Below are positions 34,202-43,302 of a stretch of 49,682 nucleotides of DNA, piece after piece (the stretch's first letter is position 1; each line of letters opens with the position of its first letter). Below the pieces are notes generated by a model that searched no databases, had not been told where the DNA came from, and saw only the letters and a program-made list of their open reading frames with translations. Source of the DNA: Methylobacterium sp. Leaf118 (GTDB lineage: Bacteria > Pseudomonadota > Alphaproteobacteria > Rhizobiales > Beijerinckiaceae); the NCBI RefSeq assembly GCF_920984675.1, contig NZ_CAKLBV010000031.1:1-49682 (forward strand). Direction: 5' to 3'. The position numbers and the translations under genes are program-made.

Positions 34202-34876
34202 TCAGCGCCCCTGGTTGCGCAGGTAGGCGCGGGGATCGGCTTCCTCGTTGTCGCTGATCGGGCCGCCGACGGGCATGCCCTGCGGCTTGGCGACCTTGAC
34301 CGGCGCCTTGCGATAGCCGGTGGGCGGGTCGGTGAGGGTGTCGCGGTCGGGCTCGGCCACGGACGGCTCCGCCGTCGCGGTCTTGCCCTTGAAGATCTCG
34401 AAGGGGTTGAGCCAGGTCGAGTCGCGGGTGTCGCCCTGTCCGGGGCTGCCCGCCGGTGCGGAGACCGCGCCCGCGCCGGCCCGGCGCCCGGCGTCCATCT
34501 CGTAGATCGACAGCGTCTCGTTGTTGTCGTTCATGCGGCCCTGGGCGCCGCGGGTGATCGGCTTGCGGGCCTCGGCCGCGGCGCGCTCGCGCTGGAGCGT
34601 CTCCGGATCCTTGGGCCAGGCGGGGTCGGCCTGACGGGCGCGCGGCACCGGAAGGCCGGCGGTCAGGTCGTCCTTGCCGCCGAGCTTGGGCGGCATCGCC
34701 AGCGGCGCGCGCTCGCGGTAGGTGATGGCGGGGCGATCGGGCTCGATCAGGCCCATGTTGCTCAGGGCGTCGCGCATGAACTCGCCCTCGGCCCGGGCTG
34801 CGCCCCCGGCGATCAGGCCGGCCCCGAGGGCCAGTCCCGTCATCGAACTCCGAATGAAGCCGAACCGCCCGCTCAT
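34202..34876 (-). CDS. secreted hypothetical protein, low complexity
   Basis: Exported protein of 224 aa with a signal peptide (MSGRFGFIRSSMTGLALGAGLIAGGAARA). The mature part starts EGEFMRDALSNMGLIEPDRP, then is rich in Pro, Ala, Arg and Asp with few hydrophobic stretches, so largely disordered; YRERAPLAMPPKLGG and WLNPFEIFKGK are the more structured segments. I do not assign a family; proteins of this kind sit between lspA and M16 peptidase genes in related genomes (from memory). It is 198 bases after lspA and 225 before the M16 gene. Confidence 0.7.
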   Translation of the reverse strand: MSGRFGFIRSSMTGLALGAGLIAGGAARAEGEFMRDALSNMGLIEPDRPAITYRERAPLAMPPKLGGKDDLTAGLPVPRARQADPAWPKDPETLQRERAAAEARKPITRGAQGRMNDNNETLSIYEMDAGRRAGAGAVSAPAGSPGQGDTRDSTWLNPFEIFKGKTATAEPSVAEPDRDTLTDPPTGYRKAPVKVAKPQGMPVGGPISDNEEADPRAYLRNQGR

Positions 34877-35040
34877 GCCGCCCCCCTTCAGGCTTCGGGC
34901 CGGCCCCGTTCCCCGGATGTCGGGGCGGTCAGCCGGACAACGACCCTCTCGTCGAGTCGTCTACCGGACCCTGTCGGACGGGCGTGAGCCGGGTTTCGGG
35001 CGATCGTATGGCACCGTGGGCGCTCGCGCGACGGATCCCC

Positions 35041-35085
35041 ACCGTCATGGCCCCCACCGTCATGAGCCCCACCGTCATGGGCGCG
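35041..35085. repeat. three 15-base tandem repeats at the lspA stop
   Basis: ACCGTCATGGCCCCC, ACCGTCATGAGCCCC and ACCGTCATGGGCGCG follow each other (35041-35085). The third unit carries the lspA stop codon (35075-35077). Each unit also encodes ATGACGGTGGG on the minus strand. Confidence 0.75.
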
Positions 35086-35587
35086 GGCCCTCGCCCTCCG
35101 GCGCGGCGGAGTCCGGCGGCCGGGCCACCGGCCTCAGGCTGTCGAGGATCAGACCGACGACGCCCGCGACGATGGCGGCATCGGCCACGTTGAACACGTA
35201 CCAGGACCATGTCCCGGCATGGAGGTGGACGAAGTCGAACACGGCGCCGTAGGCCGCCCGGTCGATGGCGTTGCCGAGAGCGCCGCCGACGATCAGGCCG
35301 AGGGCCACCGCGAGAAGTCGGCTGCCGGCCCGGTGCATCCAGACCGAGAGACCGACCGACGCGACGAGGGAGAGCGCCACGAGCAGCCAGCGCCCGATTC
35401 CCCCCTCCTGCTGGAACAGGCCGTAGGAGATGCCCCGGTTCCACACCACGACGAGATCGGCGAAGGGCGCGACCCGCCAGGGCCCCGTCATCACGAGGTC
35501 GGTGCCGAAATAGAGGCCGAGCTTCGAGGCCTGATCGAGCGCGAGAGTGACGAGGGCGGTCACCACGCCGGCGTGGAAGGGCGTCAT
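35075..35587 (-). CDS. lspA: prolipoprotein signal peptidase (signal peptidase II)
   Basis: Inner-membrane aspartyl protease (170 aa) that cleaves lipoprotein signal peptides after diacylglyceryl transfer. Four transmembrane helices; the catalytic aspartates are in [19 protein letters not shown] and [26 protein letters not shown] is the conserved N-terminal motif. I start at the ATG at 35587, which gives normal length; an open upstream frame to 35716 runs into the ileS end. The stop lies in a run of 15-base repeats. Starts 97 bases after the ileS stop, probably one transcript. Confidence 0.93.
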   Translation of the reverse strand: MTPFHAGVVTALVTLALDQASKLGLYFGTDLVMTGPWRVAPFADLVVVWNRGISYGLFQQEGGIGRWLLVALSLVASVGLSVWMHRAGSRLLAVALGLIVGGALGNAIDRAAYGAVFDFVHLHAGTWSWYVFNVADAAIVAGVVGLILDSLRPVARPPDSAAPEGEGPRP

Positions 35588-35684
35588 CGGGAGAGGCCGC
35601 CCCACCTCATGCACAGCCACGCGACAAGGCGCTCCCCCGGCCGGGGGAGGCGCTGACGCGGTAGCGGGTTCGGCTCCGGCGCGC

Positions 35685-38663
35685 TCACGCCGCGCCCGCC
35701 TCCGGATGCGCCGCATCCCATTCGCGCAGGGCCTGCGCGTCGCGGGGCGTCACGTCGGGATAGGCCGGGTCGGCGCCGACCGTCTCGGTGACCCGCCAGG
35801 AGCGGGCGCATTTGCGGCCCTCGGCGCGCGCGGGCACCACGGCCACGCCCTTCACCTCGTCGAGGCGGAAGGCGTCGGGCGGCCCCTCGCCGGCCCGCAG
35901 GGTGATCGCCGAGGTGATGCAGACCTCCGCGAAATCGACGCCGTCGAGGGCCGCGAGCAGGTCGGGATCGGCGATGAACACGGTCGGGGCCGCCTCCAGG
36001 CTCGCGCCGATGCGCTTGGCCGCCCGCTCGATCTCGAGGGCGCCGGTGACGACGCGGCGCACCCGCCGGATCGCCTGCCAGCGCTCCGCCAGGGGAGCGT
36101 CGCGCCACGCCGCCGGCGTCTCCGGCAGGGTCTGGAGATGGACCGACCCACCCTCGGACGGGAACCGCTCGAGCCACGCCTCCTCCGCCGTGAAGGCGAG
36201 GACCGGCGCGAGCCAGACGGTGACCCGGCGGAACGCCTCGTCGATGACCTGCAAAGCCGCGCGCCGGGTCACCGAGGCAATCGGATCGCAGTAGAGCGCG
36301 TCCTTGCGGACATCGAAGTAGAAGGCCGAGAGATCGCCGGTCATGAAGCCGTTCAGCAGCGCCACGATCCGCTTGGTGTCGTAGGCCGCGTAGGCCTCGC
36401 GGATCTCGCCGTCGAGCTGGGCGAGGCGATGCAGGATCAGCCGCTCCAGTTCCGGCATCTCGGCGAGCGGGACGTCGTCGCCCGGCACCCGGTGGGCGAG
36501 CGAGCCCAGCATCCAGCGCAGGGAGTTGCGCAGCTTGCGGTAGGTCTCGGCGAAGGTTTTGACGATCTCCGGCCCGATCCGCAGATCGTCCGAATAGTCG
36601 GAGGCCGCGACCCAGAGCCGGAGGATGTCGGCGCCGGATTCCTTGATGACGGTCTGCGGCGCGACGACGTTGCCCTTCGACTTCGACATCTTCTCCCCCC
36701 TGGGGTCGAGGACGAAGCCGTGGGTCAGCACCACGTCGTAGGGGGCGTAGCCCTTGGTGCCGCAGGATTCGAGCAGCGAGGACTGGAACCAGCCGCGATG
36801 CTGGTCGGAGCCTTCGAGATACATCACCCGGTCCGGCCCGCCGTCATGGGCGCGGCGGATGCCGGCGAGGCCGGGGAAGGCCTCCGGGTCGTCGAGGACG
36901 AAGGCGTGGGTCGAGCCGGAATCGAACCAGACGTCGAGCACGTCCGTCACTTTCTCGTAGTTCGCCGGATCGTAGTCGGGCGCGAGGAAACGCGCGGTCG
37001 CCCCATCGGCGAACCACGCATCCGCACCCTCCTGGACGAAGGCCTGCGCGATGCGGGCATTCACCGCTTCGTCGCGCAGCACCGTGCCGGTCTCGCGCTC
37101 GACGAAGACCGTGATCGGCACGCCCCAGGCGCGCTGGCGCGAGACCACCCAGTCGGGCCGGCCCGAGACCATGCCGGTGATGCGGTTCTTGCCCTGCGGC
37201 GGCACCCACTGGGTCTGCTCGATGGCGTGGAGCGCCGTCTCCCGCAGGGTCCGATTCCCGAGGGCATCGACCGGCCGGTCCATCGCGATGAACCATTGCG
37301 GGGTGTTGCGGAACAGGACCGGCTTCTTCGAGCGCCAGGAATGCGGGTACTGGTGGCGGAGCACGCCGCGGGCGACGAGCGCGCCGGCCTCGGTGAGCGC
37401 GGCGATCAGCGCCTTGTTGGCGTCGCCCTTGTCGCCCTTGTCGGTGAAGACGCGCCGCCCCGCGAAGCCCGGCGCTTCCTTGGTCAGCGCCCCGTCGGCA
37501 TCGACGGTGTAGGGGATGCGGGTCTCGATGCCGACCTCGGTCAGCCGGCGGCCATTGGCGGTCCAGACCTCGAAATCCTCGCGGCCATGGCTCGGCGCCG
37601 TGTGGACGAAGCCGGTGCCGGCCTCGTCGGTGACGTGCTCGCCGTCGAGCATCGGCACGGGGAAGCCGTAGCCGGGATCGAAGTCGCTCAGGGGATGCGA
37701 CAACGTCAGCCCGGCGAGCGCCGCGGCCGGCACATCGGACAGGCGCTCGAAGCCCTCGACGCGGGCGGCCTTGAACACGCCCTCGGCGAGCGCGTCGGCG
37801 AGGAGGTAGGTGTCGCCGGTCTTCGCCCAGTTGTCGTCGTCCGCGGCGGTGACGCGATAGAGCCCGTAGGCGACCTTCTTGGAATAGGCGACGGCCCGGT
37901 TGCCCGGGATCGTCCAGGGGGTCGTGGTCCAGATGACGACGCGGGCGTCCGCAAGATCCGCGGGAGCCCCGGTACGGATCGGAAACGCCACGAAAATCGT
38001 GTCGCTGACATGCTCCTCGTACTCGACCTCCGCCTCCGCCAGCGCGGTCTTCTCCACGACCGACCACATGACCGGCTTGGAGCCGCGATAGAGCTGGCCG
38101 GACGCGGCGAACGTCATGAGTTCGGCGGCGATGCGGGCCTCGGCCGGGAAGGCCATGGTCGAGTAGGGCCGGTCCCAGTCGCCGGTGACGCCGAGACGCT
38201 TGAACTCGTCCCGCTGAACGTTCAGCCAGTCCGCGGCGAAGGCCCGGCATTGCTGGCGGAACTCCAGGACCGGCACCTCGTCCTTGTTCTTGCCCTTGGC
38301 CCGGTACTGCTCCTCGATCTTCCATTCGATCGGCAGGCCGTGACAGTCCCAGCCCGGCACGTAATCGGCATCGCGGCCGAGGGCGCCCTGGCTGCGCACG
38401 ATCACGTCCTTGAGGATCTTGTTGAGGGCGTGGCCGATATGGATGTTGCCGTTGGCGTAGGGCGGCCCGTCATGCAGCACGAAGCGCGGCCGGCCCTTCG
38501 CCGCGGCCCGGATCGCCTCGTAGAGGCCGATCCGCGCCCAGCGCTCCAGCAGGAGCGGCTCGCGGGCCGGCAGCCCTGCGCGCATCGGGAACTCGGTCTT
38601 GGGCAGGAAGAGGGTCCGCGAATAGTCGCGGGCGGCCGCGGGGGCGGCAGTCAGGTCGCTCAT
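35685..38663 (-). CDS. ileS: isoleucine--tRNA ligase
   Basis: Class I aminoacyl-tRNA synthetase for isoleucine (992 aa). HIGH motif at residues 75-78 ([11 protein letters not shown]), KMSKS at 658-662 ([12 protein letters not shown]), CP1 editing domain between with [11 protein letters not shown]. The C-terminal domain ends without a Cys4 zinc finger as in many IleRS of this group. The ATG at 38663 gives the [30 protein letters not shown] start. Long open frames on the opposite strand are shadows of its high-G+C codons. Upstream is a dispersed repeat (38838-38886). Confidence 0.97.
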   Translation of the reverse strand: MSDLTAAPAAARDYSRTLFLPKTEFPMRAGLPAREPLLLERWARIGLYEAIRAAAKGRPRFVLHDGPPYANGNIHIGHALNKILKDVIVRSQGALGRDADYVPGWDCHGLPIEWKIEEQYRAKGKNKDEVPVLEFRQQCRAFAADWLNVQRDEFKRLGVTGDWDRPYSTMAFPAEARIAAELMTFAASGQLYRGSKPVMWSVVEKTALAEAEVEYEEHVSDTIFVAFPIRTGAPADLADARVVIWTTTPWTIPGNRAVAYSKKVAYGLYRVTAADDDNWAKTGDTYLLADALAEGVFKAARVEGFERLSDVPAAALAGLTLSHPLSDFDPGYGFPVPMLDGEHVTDEAGTGFVHTAPSHGREDFEVWTANGRRLTEVGIETRIPYTVDADGALTKEAPGFAGRRVFTDKGDKGDANKALIAALTEAGALVARGVLRHQYPHSWRSKKPVLFRNTPQWFIAMDRPVDALGNRTLRETALHAIEQTQWVPPQGKNRITGMVSGRPDWVVSRQRAWGVPITVFVERETGTVLRDEAVNARIAQAFVQEGADAWFADGATARFLAPDYDPANYEKVTDVLDVWFDSGSTHAFVLDDPEAFPGLAGIRRAHDGGPDRVMYLEGSDQHRGWFQSSLLESCGTKGYAPYDVVLTHGFVLDPRGEKMSKSKGNVVAPQTVIKESGADILRLWVAASDYSDDLRIGPEIVKTFAETYRKLRNSLRWMLGSLAHRVPGDDVPLAEMPELERLILHRLAQLDGEIREAYAAYDTKRIVALLNGFMTGDLSAFYFDVRKDALYCDPIASVTRRAALQVIDEAFRRVTVWLAPVLAFTAEEAWLERFPSEGGSVHLQTLPETPAAWRDAPLAERWQAIRRVRRVVTGALEIERAAKRIGASLEAAPTVFIADPDLLAALDGVDFAEVCITSAITLRAGEGPPDAFRLDEVKGVAVVPARAEGRKCARSWRVTETVGADPAYPDVTPRDAQALREWDAAHPEAGAA

Positions 38664-38837
38664 GGCGGGTCCGGCGTCTTCTGAACGGCTCGACGGGCGA
38701 GATGGGAACGGGGTGGGGGCGAGGGGGAGAGCACGCGTTCACCCGGCATCCGGCGGCCGCCAGGAGGCGGTGCCTACGCGGAGGCCGGGCCCGTAATTCG
38801 CGACGCCGAGGGGATCAAGCCGAGCATGGGAGCGCTT

Positions 38838-38886
38838 CTAGAGCGCATTCCGACGAAGTGGAAGCCGGTTCGACGCGCGGATGCGC
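38838..38886. repeat. dispersed short repeat of Methylobacterium/Rhizobiales type
   Basis: The string CTAGAGCGCATTCCGACGAA, followed by GTGGAAGCCGGTTCGACGCG and a GCGC-type end, resembles a family of about 50-base elements (TAGAGCRNNTTCGACGAAGTGG..CCGGTTC..) scattered in alphaproteobacterial intergenic DNA. Assigned from memory of the element, not a search. It lies between ileS and the L,D-transpeptidase gene. Confidence 0.5.
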
Positions 38887-38930
38887 CGTGTCGGACAAGC
38901 CCGGCGGCGGCCTTGGCCCGCATCGGCCCG

Positions 38931-39380
38931 TCAGTTGCGGATCACCACCTGGGTGCCGCCATGGGCGCGGGTCAGGTGGAACAGGGCCCGGGCATGGCTC
39001 GGATGCAGACGGATGCAGCCGTGGCTCGCCCGCCGCCCGAGGGCGCCCACCGCGTCGGTGCCGTGGATGGCGTAGCCGCCGCGGAAGAACATCGCGTGGG
39101 GCATCGGCGCGCCGTGATACTTGCGCGAGCGCCACATCGGCGCCATCAGCCCGACCCGGAACCGGCCATTGGGCGTCACGAACCCGCGCCGGGCCGTCGA
39201 GACCGGCCAGTCGTGGGCCAGCACACCCCGGACATAGACCTGCATCCGCTGGGCCGATTGATCGACCCGGGCGACGACCGTCGCCGCCGCGGGCGCGGCG
39301 GGGAAGAGGGCCCCGGACAGGAGGCCGAGGACGGGGAGACGGCCGGACAGGACGCCCCGGAAGCGCGAGAGCAGGGTCAC
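38931..39380 (-). CDS. L,D-transpeptidase (YkuD domain)
   Basis: Exported L,D-transpeptidase (149 aa). N-terminal hydrophobic signal (about residues 10-33), then a YkuD domain with the catalytic motif: H106 in YAIHGTDAVG and SHGCIRL with S119, H120, G121 and C122. Such enzymes make 3-3 peptidoglycan cross-links or attach Braun-type lipoprotein. The chain is short, with only the catalytic domain after the signal. Leftward, about 270 bases before ileS. Confidence 0.9.
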   Translation of the reverse strand: MTLLSRFRGVLSGRLPVLGLLSGALFPAAPAAATVVARVDQSAQRMQVYVRGVLAHDWPVSTARRGFVTPNGRFRVGLMAPMWRSRKYHGAPMPHAMFFRGGYAIHGTDAVGALGRRASHGCIRLHPSHARALFHLTRAHGGTQVVIRN

Positions 39381-39589
39381 GGATACGGCGCTCCACGGCC
39401 GGGACGGACGGACCGCGCGGAACGGGATTTCCGCGAAGGCCTCGAACGATTTGCCGCTACCGGGGAGCTTGGGCCCGAGCCGCGATTCCCGGAAGAGGCG
39501 CCGCGACTTTGTCGACAGCGATGTCGGTTACAAAGCCGGCGCCGACTACCGAGGCGCCATTGAGGGGGCGGATTAATGGGACTAGCGTC

Positions 39590-39621
39590 CCGTGCAGCTG
39601 GCCCGGGCGAAGGCTGCACGG
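39590..39621. promoter_or_regulatory. inverted repeat in the dctA leader
   Basis: CCGTGCAGC (39590-39598) and GCTGCACGG (39613-39621) are perfect 9-base arms around a 14-base G+C-rich loop, ending 20 bases before the dctA ATG. It could be an operator or a leader hairpin. I see no convincing sigma-54 box. Confidence 0.4.
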
Positions 39622-39641
39622 CGCGTTATCGGTGAGGAAAC

Positions 39642-41039
39642 ATGGCCCATTCCGCAATCCATGATGCGGGCGCGCCCGCCGCGCCGCCGACGGCTCACGT
39701 GCCTTGGTACCGGGTGCTCTACATCCAGGTGCTGATCGCCATCGCGCTCGGCATCCTCGTGGGCTGGGCGAGCCCGGAATGGGGCAAGTCATTCAAGTGG
39801 ATGGGCGACGCCTTCATCGCCCTCATCAAGATGATGATCGCGCCGATCATCTTCTGCACCATCGTGCACGGCATCGCCTCGATCGGCGACCTCAAGAAGG
39901 TCGGCCGGGTCGGCCTCAAAGCCCTGATCTACTTCGAGGTGGTCTCCTCGGTCGCGCTCCTGATCGGCATCCTGGTCGGCGAGATCATCCAGCCCGGCGC
40001 CGGCTTCGGCGCGGACGTGACCAAGCTCGACGCCAAGGCGGTCGAGGGCTACGCCAGCAAGGCGGCGGCCGATTCCACGGTCGCTCACCTGCTCGGGATC
40101 ATCCCCAAGAGCTTCTTCGACGCCTTCGCCAGCGGCGACCTGCTCCAGGTGCTGCTCATCTCGATCCTGACCGGTGTCGTGCTCACCGGCATGGGCAAGA
40201 AGGGCGAGGGCATCACCCACGGCATCGACGCGGCCGGCCAGGTCTTCTTCCGCATCATCGGCCTCATCGTGAAGCTCGCCCCCATCGGCGCCTTCGGCGC
40301 GATGGCCTTCACGGTCGGCCAGTACGGCATCGGCAAGGTCATCGACCTCGCTTGGCTGGTCGGCACCTTCTACACGACCTCGCTGTTGTTCATCTTCGTC
40401 GTGCTCGGCGGCATCGCGGCCTTCGCCGGGTTCTCGATCTTCAGGTTCCTCGTCTATATCAAGGACGAGCTCCTGATCGTGCTCGGCACCTCCTCCTCCG
40501 AGACCGTGCTGCCGCACATGATGACCAAGATGAAGCGCCTCGGCGCCTCGGATTCGGTCGTCGGACTCGTGATTCCGACGGGGTACTCGTTCAACCTCGA
40601 CGGCACCAACATCTACATGACGCTCACCACGCTGTTCCTGGCGCAGGCGGTGGGCGCCGACCTCACGATCACGCAATACGCGACGATCTTCCTCGTCGCG
40701 ATGCTGACCTCGAAGGGTGCCTCGGGCGTCACGGGCGCGGGCTTCATCACCCTGGCCGCGACCCTGGCCGCCATCCCGGGCAATCCGGTTCCCGTGGCCG
40801 CGATGACGCTGGTGCTCGGCGTCGACAAGTTCATGTCGGAGTGCCGCGCGCTGACGAACCTCATCGGCAACGGCGTCGCCACCGTGGTGGTCTCCCGCTG
40901 GGAGGGCGAACTCGACCGGGAGAAGCTCGCCCAGGTCATGGCGCATCCGGTCTCGATCGGCACCGAGATCTCCGACGAGTCGCCGACCGCGCCCGGCGAC
41001 ACCGACACCACGCCCCCGAAGGCCGTGGCGGCGCAGTAG
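39642..41039 (+). CDS. dctA: C4-dicarboxylate/proton symporter DctA
   Basis: Dicarboxylate/amino acid:cation symporter (465 aa), DctA type: imports succinate, fumarate and malate with protons. The family motifs are the SSSE hairpin ([14 protein letters not shown]), the substrate site [15 protein letters not shown] and [13 protein letters not shown], with a C-terminal [23 protein letters not shown]. About eight helices plus two re-entrant loops expected. Start ATG at 39642 has GAGG at 39633-39636. The ROK kinase gene begins 4 bases after its stop. No dctB/dctD two-component genes are in the window. Confidence 0.94.
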   Translation: MAHSAIHDAGAPAAPPTAHVPWYRVLYIQVLIAIALGILVGWASPEWGKSFKWMGDAFIALIKMMIAPIIFCTIVHGIASIGDLKKVGRVGLKALIYFEVVSSVALLIGILVGEIIQPGAGFGADVTKLDAKAVEGYASKAAADSTVAHLLGIIPKSFFDAFASGDLLQVLLISILTGVVLTGMGKKGEGITHGIDAAGQVFFRIIGLIVKLAPIGAFGAMAFTVGQYGIGKVIDLAWLVGTFYTTSLLFIFVVLGGIAAFAGFSIFRFLVYIKDELLIVLGTSSSETVLPHMMTKMKRLGASDSVVGLVIPTGYSFNLDGTNIYMTLTTLFLAQAVGADLTITQYATIFLVAMLTSKGASGVTGAGFITLAATLAAIPGNPVPVAAMTLVLGVDKFMSECRALTNLIGNGVATVVVSRWEGELDREKLAQVMAHPVSIGTEISDESPTAPGDTDTTPPKAVAAQ

Positions 41040-41043
41040 CGGC

Positions 41044-41967
41044 TTGGACGCGTCCGGACGGTTGCGGATCGGAATCGATCTCGGCGGCACCAAGATCGCC
41101 GGGATCGCCCTGGCTCCGAACGGGGCGACGCGGGCGGAGGCCCGTGTGCCGACCCCGCGGGGCGATTACCCGGGCACGGTCGCCGCCGTGGCCGACCTCG
41201 TCGCGCGGCTCGAGGCGGAGGCCGGGGCGGCGGGCGCCAGCATCGGGATCGGCATGCCCGGCGCGCTCTCCCGCCGGACCGGCCTCGTCAAGAACGCCAA
41301 TTCGGTCTGGCTCAACGGGCGTCCCTTCGAACAGGACCTCGCCGCCCGCCTCGGCCGGCCGGTGCGCGTCGAGAACGACGCCAATTGTCTCGCGGTGTCG
41401 GAGGCGGTGGACGGGGCCGGCGCCGGGGCGGCGATCGTCTGGGCGGTGATCCTCGGCACCGGCGTCGGCTCCGGCCTCGCGGTGCAGGGCCGGGCGCTGA
41501 CGGGCCGCAACGCCATCGCCGGCGAATGGGGCCACAACCCCTTGCCCCGCCCGGGCGACGACGAGCGCCCGGGGCCGGACTGCTATTGCGGGCGGAGCGG
41601 CTGCATCGAAACCTGGCTCTCCGGCCCGGGGCTCGCCGCCGACCATCGCGCGCGGACCGGCGAGGCCGCGACCGGCGAACAGATCGTCGCCGCCGCGCAG
41701 AGCGGCGACGCCGCCGCCGAGGCCACCCTGGCGCGCTACCTCGACCGGCTCGGCCGGGCCATGGCGGCCACCGTCAACCTCCTCGATCCCGACGTCATCG
41801 TCATCGGCGGCGGCCTCTCGCGCATCGCGAGCCTCGTCTCCGCCCTCCCCGACCGGATCGCGCCGCACGTCTTCTCCGACGCCTTCGACACGCCGGTGCG
41901 GGCGAGCCTTCACGGCGACGCCTCGGGCGTGCGGGGCGCGGCATGGCTGTGGGAGGACGGGGCATGA
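41044..41967 (+). CDS. ROK-family sugar kinase (fructokinase-like)
   Basis: ROK-type sugar kinase (307 aa). ATP-binding GIDLGGTKIAGIAL (residues 10-23), the catalytic aspartate D112 in VENDANCLAVSEAVDGAGAG, GEWGHNPL (160-167) and the zinc motif with H164, C180, C182 and C187 (CYCGRSGC). This combination is typical of bacterial fructokinase/N-acetylmannosamine kinase-like ROK proteins without a DNA-binding domain. Exact sugar not determinable. TTG start at 41044, 4 bases after dctA; another TTG lies at codon 7. The stop overlaps the next ATG by 4 bases. Confidence 0.87.
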   Translation: MDASGRLRIGIDLGGTKIAGIALAPNGATRAEARVPTPRGDYPGTVAAVADLVARLEAEAGAAGASIGIGMPGALSRRTGLVKNANSVWLNGRPFEQDLAARLGRPVRVENDANCLAVSEAVDGAGAGAAIVWAVILGTGVGSGLAVQGRALTGRNAIAGEWGHNPLPRPGDDERPGPDCYCGRSGCIETWLSGPGLAADHRARTGEAATGEQIVAAAQSGDAAAEATLARYLDRLGRAMAATVNLLDPDVIVIGGGLSRIASLVSALPDRIAPHVFSDAFDTPVRASLHGDASGVRGAAWLWEDGA

Positions 41968-42677
41968 TCGACTGGCTCCGGCGGCTCCTCGGCCGGGCCG
42001 AACCGGCCCCGGCCTTCGACGCGCCGCTCCGGCACCCGCGGAGGGAGGACGAGGTCTCCGCCGTCGAGGCGGCCCTGACGGGCCTCCTCGCGGCCGGGAT
42101 TCGGCTCGGGCCGCATCTTCGGGATCTGTCCCTCCGGGAGGTCGCCCGGGGGATGGCCGAGCACCCCGAATTCGCGGTCGGCGACGAGGCCGACGGCGAC
42201 CTCACCCTCCAGGCACCCAACGCCCTGGCCATCGATATCCTGTGGAGCTACCGCAGCCTCGCGGACGGGATCGAGGACGAGTTCGCCAACGCCACGATGT
42301 TCTCCGACCATTGCTACGATGGGGCCGAGCCGGAGACCTACACGGACCTGTTTCGGCGCCTCGTGACGCTCGGCGCCTGGACCTGTCGCGACGTGACGGC
42401 CACGCCGGTTCCGGATCTCGGGCCCTACGGCCACGGCTTCCGCATCGCCTTCGCGGCCGAGCCGCCGATCCCGCCCGTCACGTTCCCGGCGGACAAGGAT
42501 TTCGACTGGGCGCTGCTCGCCCCCCTCAACGCCAGCCTGCCCGCCGCCGAGCCGCGCCGCCTGTGGGTCGCGGCCGATGGCGGCACGGCGCTGGTCGTGT
42601 TCCTGACGGACGCGGAGGCGCGCGGCGTCGAAACCTGCCTCGGCTTCGGGCCGGGCGCGCTCGGCGCGCCGGCCTGA
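41964..42677 (+). CDS. hypothetical cytoplasmic protein
   Basis: Soluble protein (237 aa), not recognised. N-terminus MIDWLRRLLGRAEPAP is amphipathic; IDILWSYRSLADGIEDEF and TYTDLFRRLVTLGAWTCRD are helical, then a beta-rich half with many Pro. No signal peptide or catalytic motif. Translationally coupled to the ROK kinase gene (ATGA overlap). The stop codon lies inside the left arm of a 19-bp inverted repeat. Confidence 0.7.
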   Translation: MIDWLRRLLGRAEPAPAFDAPLRHPRREDEVSAVEAALTGLLAAGIRLGPHLRDLSLREVARGMAEHPEFAVGDEADGDLTLQAPNALAIDILWSYRSLADGIEDEFANATMFSDHCYDGAEPETYTDLFRRLVTLGAWTCRDVTATPVPDLGPYGHGFRIAFAAEPPIPPVTFPADKDFDWALLAPLNASLPAAEPRRLWVAADGGTALVVFLTDAEARGVETCLGFGPGALGAPA

Positions 42678-42715
42678 TCCGGGCTCCGCTTGATCAAAGC
42701 GGAGCCCGGATCAGG
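42673..42715 (+). terminator. 19-bp perfect inverted repeat over the stop codon
   Basis: CCTGATCCGGGCTCCGCTT (42673-42691) and its exact complement (42697-42715) flank a 5-base loop (GATCA). The TGA stop (42675-42677) lies in the left arm. No U-tract. It probably ends the dctA-ROK-hypothetical transcript or stabilises the message. I see nothing else in the remaining 270 bases before the next gene except its leader. Confidence 0.6.
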
Positions 42716-42985
42716 CAAGCCCGCGCGGCGTTTGAGCGAAGCCCACATCCGCCATCCCGAAGGGATCAACCGGATTTGGTATGAGTCGTCGCCGGGACCG
42801 AGTGCGGCCTGGCTTTCTCAGACTAAATTAAGAAGATCGCGGCGGGCGCGCGGCTGCCTTACCGATCGATGCGGTCTATCTCCCCGACAAGCGACCGATC
42901 CTGTGCCGCGGATCGATCGAAAGCGGGCGCAATGTTCGGTCGCGCATCGAAAAAACAGAAACCGTCACCGGGAGAATCTCGCAGA

Positions 42986-43288
42986 ATGCGCCGCCTCTTC
43001 ATTCCCGTCCTGGCCGCCGCCCTGTTCCTGCCGGGGCCGGCCCGCGCGCTCTCGATGACGGACACGCTGCAGGCCTGGCGGGACAGCTCGGCGATGGACC
43101 GCCTGCAGCTCGCGAGCCGCTTCGGCAAGGCCTTCGTCTCGGTCAACGAGAGCTTCACCGCGGGCTATTTCGTGAAGTGCATCGACGACGTGGCGGGCTA
43201 CGCCAACGCGGAGAAGGCCCGCATCGAGGACGCCATGCGCGAATGCGTGGCCTCGCAGTTGCGGATGAAGGGCCAGCCCGACGATTGA
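42986..43288 (+). CDS. small secreted hypothetical protein
   Basis: Exported protein of 100 aa: signal peptide MRRLFIPVLAAALFLPGPARA, then a mostly helical mature chain (MTDTLQAWRDSSAMDRLQLA, then AEKARIEDAMRECVASQLRM) with two cysteines (YFVKCIDD, MRECVAS) suited to one disulfide. The ATG at 42986 has GGGAGA 10 to 16 bases upstream and begins the signal peptide. No domain recognised. Convergent with kup, 14 bases between stops. Confidence 0.7.
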   Translation: MRRLFIPVLAAALFLPGPARALSMTDTLQAWRDSSAMDRLQLASRFGKAFVSVNESFTAGYFVKCIDDVAGYANAEKARIEDAMRECVASQLRMKGQPDD

Positions 43289-43302
43289 GCGGGCGGGGCC
43301 GC

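Noticed and set aside
35547..38684. 1045-codon open frame on the plus strand opposite ileS
   Set aside because: It is antisense to a complete isoleucyl-tRNA synthetase gene. The composition (Arg, Gly, His, Asp rich) is what the complementary strand of G+C-rich codons gives, with no domain.
38664..38930. T-box riboswitch or attenuator upstream of ileS
   Set aside because: No T-box sequence (TGGN-type bulge) or terminator/antiterminator pair is visible; the region holds only a dispersed repeat.
39541..39641. A sigma-54 (-24/-12) promoter for dctA
   Set aside because: TGGCCC at 39599 is not followed by TTGC at the required distance.
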